Part shown: positions 61,802-64,000 of the stretch, piece after piece
Layout of the letters: the number at the start of each line of letters is the position of its first letter
How positions within the stretch are numbered: position 1 is the stretch's first letter
From: Anaerolineae bacterium
GTDB lineage: Bacteria > Chloroflexota > Anaerolineae > Promineifilales > Promineifilaceae
NCBI GenBank assembly: GCA_023954475.1
Contig: JAMLHW010000002.1
Coordinates: forward strand, 186,001 to 250,000
Direction of reading: 5' to 3'
Length of the DNA: 64,000 nt
The notes under the pieces: generated by a model
Told to the model about the DNA's origin: nothing
The model's database searches: none
Seen by the model: the letters and a program-made list of their open reading frames with translations, nothing else
Translations under genes and position numbers: made by a program

Positions 61802-63883
61802 ATGAGTTGGATCACATCCTTTTTTGAACAGAATTTCATTGTCATATACTTTTTTTACGGCCTTGCTTTCTTCGGCATGGGCATTGCGATATTGCTGGAA
61901 GCACGCCGCTCGTCGGCCTTCTATTTGGCAGAAGCTGTTTTAGCGCTTGCTTTATTTGGCATCATTCACGGGCTCAATGAATGGTTTGAGATGTTCCAAC
62001 TGCTCGACCAGTCTGGTGCAACCAACATTCCAGCGTGGTTATTGTGGGAACCGATCCGCTTGCTGCACCTCGTCACATCTTTTGCACTGCTCGTCTTCTT
62101 TGGCGTGCAACTCATTTTTGCTCATCGTGACGCAGGCCAAAAATCCTGGCGCATCGCGACCATTGTAACCGCTGTTCTGACGGTATTGTGGTTCGTCACC
62201 TGGATGCTTTCGTCGGCGATGCTTGACGGCAGCTCAGCAGATCTGGCCGACGTGTTGTCGCGCTATATGTTGGCGATGCCGGGCGCGCTTCTAGTTGGCT
62301 GGGCGTTTATACTTGAACGGCGCTCTTTTCGTGCTCGTGGCATCCCGCAATTTGGCCATGCTCTGCTGATTGCAGCCATCGCTATTCTACTTTATGGTGT
62401 GGTCGGTCAGATTTTTACGCGACCCAGTGCGCTATTTCCTTCGAATGTCGTCAACAGCACCTGGTTTTTTGAAACGTTTGGTGTGCCGGTACAACTGCTT
62501 CGCACCTGTGCTGCCATACTGATGGCGTTTGCAGTCACGCGGGCATTGCGCGTGTTTGATGTGGAGAGTGCCCGCGAGCTGGCCGACGCCCGTGCGGAAA
62601 GCCTTGCAGCGCAACGGCAAACGCAGGAAGCGACTATGGCACTAAACGAAGAATTGCAGATTCTTGTCACCAGTTTGCAGTCGCTGAATGAACTGTCACG
62701 ACATTTGAGTGCGACGCTGGATCAGCAGGTCATTCTAAATGAGGTGTTTCCAGGTTTTATCGATGACGAACCGCGCATCGGTGCAGGTATGATCATGCTG
62801 AAGCAAAAGCGGGATGATTCGGCCGACATTGTTGTCAAAACCAACTGCCCCGCACCTGACCACATTCGCGTCGAGATGGAAGCCGTTGCCTTTGAACTGG
62901 GACAGCAAGTCAGCCAATCTGGACAACCAGCCTATTGGGATACGCATGCGATCCAGCCGCTGCCGGAGTCATTGCGTTCGGCCGAATTCGATCCGTGGCA
63001 ACAGCCCCAACCAGAACTGCATATCATCGGCGTGCCACTCAAAATGCACAACACCATCGCCGGTTGTCTCGTTGGTTGCACAGCACCAGGCATGGACCCG
63101 TTTTCCCGTGAAGATTATTCGCTTGTCAGTACGGCTGCACGCCAATTCAGTAGCGCTCTGCAAAACGCTCTGCTCTACGGACAAGCACAACGCCGTGACG
63201 CACTGCGCGGTGAACTGTTGCGTCAAATTGTCACCGCACAGGAAAACGAACGGCAGCGCATCGCCCGCGAACTCCACGACGGCCCCGGCCAAACATTAAC
63301 CGGCCTCGGACTTGGTCTTGCTGCTACCGAAGCACGGCTGCAAACTGATCCGGCAATTGCCGCCCAACAACTTGCCGAACTGCGTGATTTGAACGCGAGA
63401 ACCTTGCAGGAACTGCGCGACATCATCGTTGATTTACGTCCGTCTTTGCTCGACGATCTTGGACTGATCGCTGCCTTACGCAGTCAGATTCAGCAAGTTG
63501 AACAACGCACAGACACAGCAATCGCTCTTGAAATCAACGGCAATCGCCGCCGTCTTTCCCCTCAGCTTGAGACTATCGTTTTCAGAATTGTGCAGGAATC
63601 TTTGAGCAACATCGTTAAACACGCTCAGGCTGACACGGCCGGCGTAAAGCTCAGCTACTCCGATACTGCTCTGGATGTCACCATAATAGACGATGGGCAG
63701 GGCTTTGACGTTTCTGATCAGCTTGCGCCCACTGAACACAGGCGCCACGGATGGGGTTTGCTGGGTATCCAGGAACGCGTTGCATTGGCTGCAGGGTCAT
63801 GTACCATTGAATCGCATCCAGGAGATGGAACGTGTATTTTTGTCCATTTACCTCTGGACGAAACAGGTACAAATTATGTCTAA
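61802..63883 (+). CDS. Membrane histidine kinase, NarL/LuxR-type partner (HisKA_3), with GAF domain
   Basis: 693 residues. Seven or so membrane helices cover residues 12-245. A coiled linker with [15 protein letters not shown]-like composition precedes a GAF-like domain around residues 290-450. The dimerisation domain is [20 protein letters not shown] with phospho-acceptor His492. The ATP-binding domain shows [22 protein letters not shown] and [17 protein letters not shown]. Its ligand is unknown; the membrane part may sense a lipid-soluble or small signal. The stop overlaps the response regulator start by eight bases. It lies directly downstream of the cytochrome module. Confidence 0.9.
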   Translation: MSWITSFFEQNFIVIYFFYGLAFFGMGIAILLEARRSSAFYLAEAVLALALFGIIHGLNEWFEMFQLLDQSGATNIPAWLLWEPIRLLHLVTSFALLVFFGVQLIFAHRDAGQKSWRIATIVTAVLTVLWFVTWMLSSAMLDGSSADLADVLSRYMLAMPGALLVGWAFILERRSFRARGIPQFGHALLIAAIAILLYGVVGQIFTRPSALFPSNVVNSTWFFETFGVPVQLLRTCAAILMAFAVTRALRVFDVESARELADARAESLAAQRQTQEATMALNEELQILVTSLQSLNELSRHLSATLDQQVILNEVFPGFIDDEPRIGAGMIMLKQKRDDSADIVVKTNCPAPDHIRVEMEAVAFELGQQVSQSGQPAYWDTHAIQPLPESLRSAEFDPWQQPQPELHIIGVPLKMHNTIAGCLVGCTAPGMDPFSREDYSLVSTAARQFSSALQNALLYGQAQRRDALRGELLRQIVTAQENERQRIARELHDGPGQTLTGLGLGLAATEARLQTDPAIAAQQLAELRDLNARTLQELRDIIVDLRPSLLDDLGLIAALRSQIQQVEQRTDTAIALEINGNRRRLSPQLETIVFRIVQESLSNIVKHAQADTAGVKLSYSDTALDVTIIDDGQGFDVSDQLAPTEHRRHGWGLLGIQERVALAAGSCTIESHPGDGTCIFVHLPLDETGTNYV

Positions 63884-64000
63884 GATTAGGCTGCTTCTAG
63901 CTGACGATCACGCTGTGGTACGCTCCGGCCTGCGCATGCTGCTCGATTCGCAACCTGACATGGAGATTGTCGGCGAGGCGGCGACGGGGCGCGAAGCGCT
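63876..64000 (+). CDS. Response regulator, start of gene (partial)
   Basis: The first 41 residues before the window ends. [20 protein letters not shown] with the acidic pair is the receiver domain start of NarL/FixJ-type regulators. The start overlaps the kinase gene, so the two form a cognate pair. The DNA-binding domain lies outside the window. Confidence 0.85.
   Translation, partial: MSKIRLLLADDHAVVRSGLRMLLDSQPDMEIVGEAATGREA

Larger units (their letters stand above)
466..62995. repeat. Highly iterated palindromic octamer TCGGCCGA (about 97 copies in the window)
   Basis: A perfect 8-base palindrome scattered through genes on both strands and in a few intergenic sites. Counted by eye, so a few copies may be missed. 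Examples: 466, 878, 2001, 3427, 4462, 7881, 10042, 12390, 12411, 17706, 22173, 26309, 34285, 45349, 47032, 49000, 57081, 57116, 62988. In about nine of ten copies the flanks are A or T on both sides, so the extended form is WTCGGCCGAW. In proteins it appears as Ser-Ala-Glu/Asp, Ile/Phe-Gly-Arg or Arg-Pro depending on frame. Copies are nearly missing from 36144 to 43303. Confidence 0.9.

Overview
The window looks like a chromosome segment of a mid-GC bacterium, most likely a Chloroflexota lineage of the Anaerolineae/Caldilineae/Ardenticatenia type. This is an inference from gene style: Pro/Thr-rich linkers in secreted proteins, Val/Thr-rich stretches after lipobox cysteines, SH3b proteins with a Cys-rich N-terminal module, several large multiheme cytochromes c, and C-terminal membrane anchors ending in Arg-rich tails. 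No rRNA, tRNA, insertion sequence or CRISPR array was found. The most striking property is at the DNA level: the palindromic octamer TCGGCCGA occurs about 97 times by my count in 64 kb, where one or two would be expected. It resembles the HIP1 palindrome of cyanobacteria in behaviour but not in sequence.

Layout. 0-8 kb: an ABC exporter fragment, a sarcosine-oxidase-like flavoenzyme, a frameshifted TPR-like gene, two exported or anchored proteins, and a wax ester synthase/DGAT-like acyltransferase with a helix-hairpin-helix tail. 8-16 kb: a plus-strand purine run (purC, purE, purK, purF, purD, purM, purN) with a P-loop kinase-like gene and an acetyltransferase inserted. 16-20.5 kb: a CPBP membrane protease, a 25-residue membrane peptide, a stand-alone IMP cyclohydrolase (only the first half of PurH), a His/Arg-rich protein with a PadR regulator, and a LPG-synthase-type membrane protein. 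21-25.7 kb: a tight five-gene minus-strand operon coding for a GTP cyclohydrolase II-RibD reductase fusion, a BchC-like dehydrogenase, a PTPS homologue with Glu at the Cys position, a glycosyltransferase and a methyltransferase. This is the best candidate here for an undescribed pathway (a modified, perhaps glycosylated pteridine or pyrimidine).

26-31.4 kb: a BMP-type nucleoside ABC transporter. 31.8-36.5 kb: an Fe-S photolyase-like protein, msrA, and a small folate set (pteridine-reductase-like SDR, folB, folK) ending in an FMN reductase. 36.5-43 kb: two unusual genes, a 1544-residue secreted VWD protein and a beta/gamma-crystallin-VWA fusion, in a zone almost free of the octamer and possibly acquired or fast-evolving. 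43-51 kb: hydrolase, SpoIIM-like protein, selA, tsaD, trpA, and a tyrosine recombinase with an elaborate upstream inverted repeat that is translationally coupled to a 2-hydroxyacid dehydrogenase. 51-55 kb: a large ExeM-like secreted nuclease.

55.4-64 kb: an electron-transfer module made of an 8-heme lipoprotein with a collagen-like stalk, a 14-heme membrane-anchored cytochrome, a cytochrome b partner and a duplicated 10-heme lipoprotein. It is followed by a NarL-type histidine kinase and the start of its response regulator. Together these suggest a quinone-linked periplasmic or extracellular electron path under two-component control.
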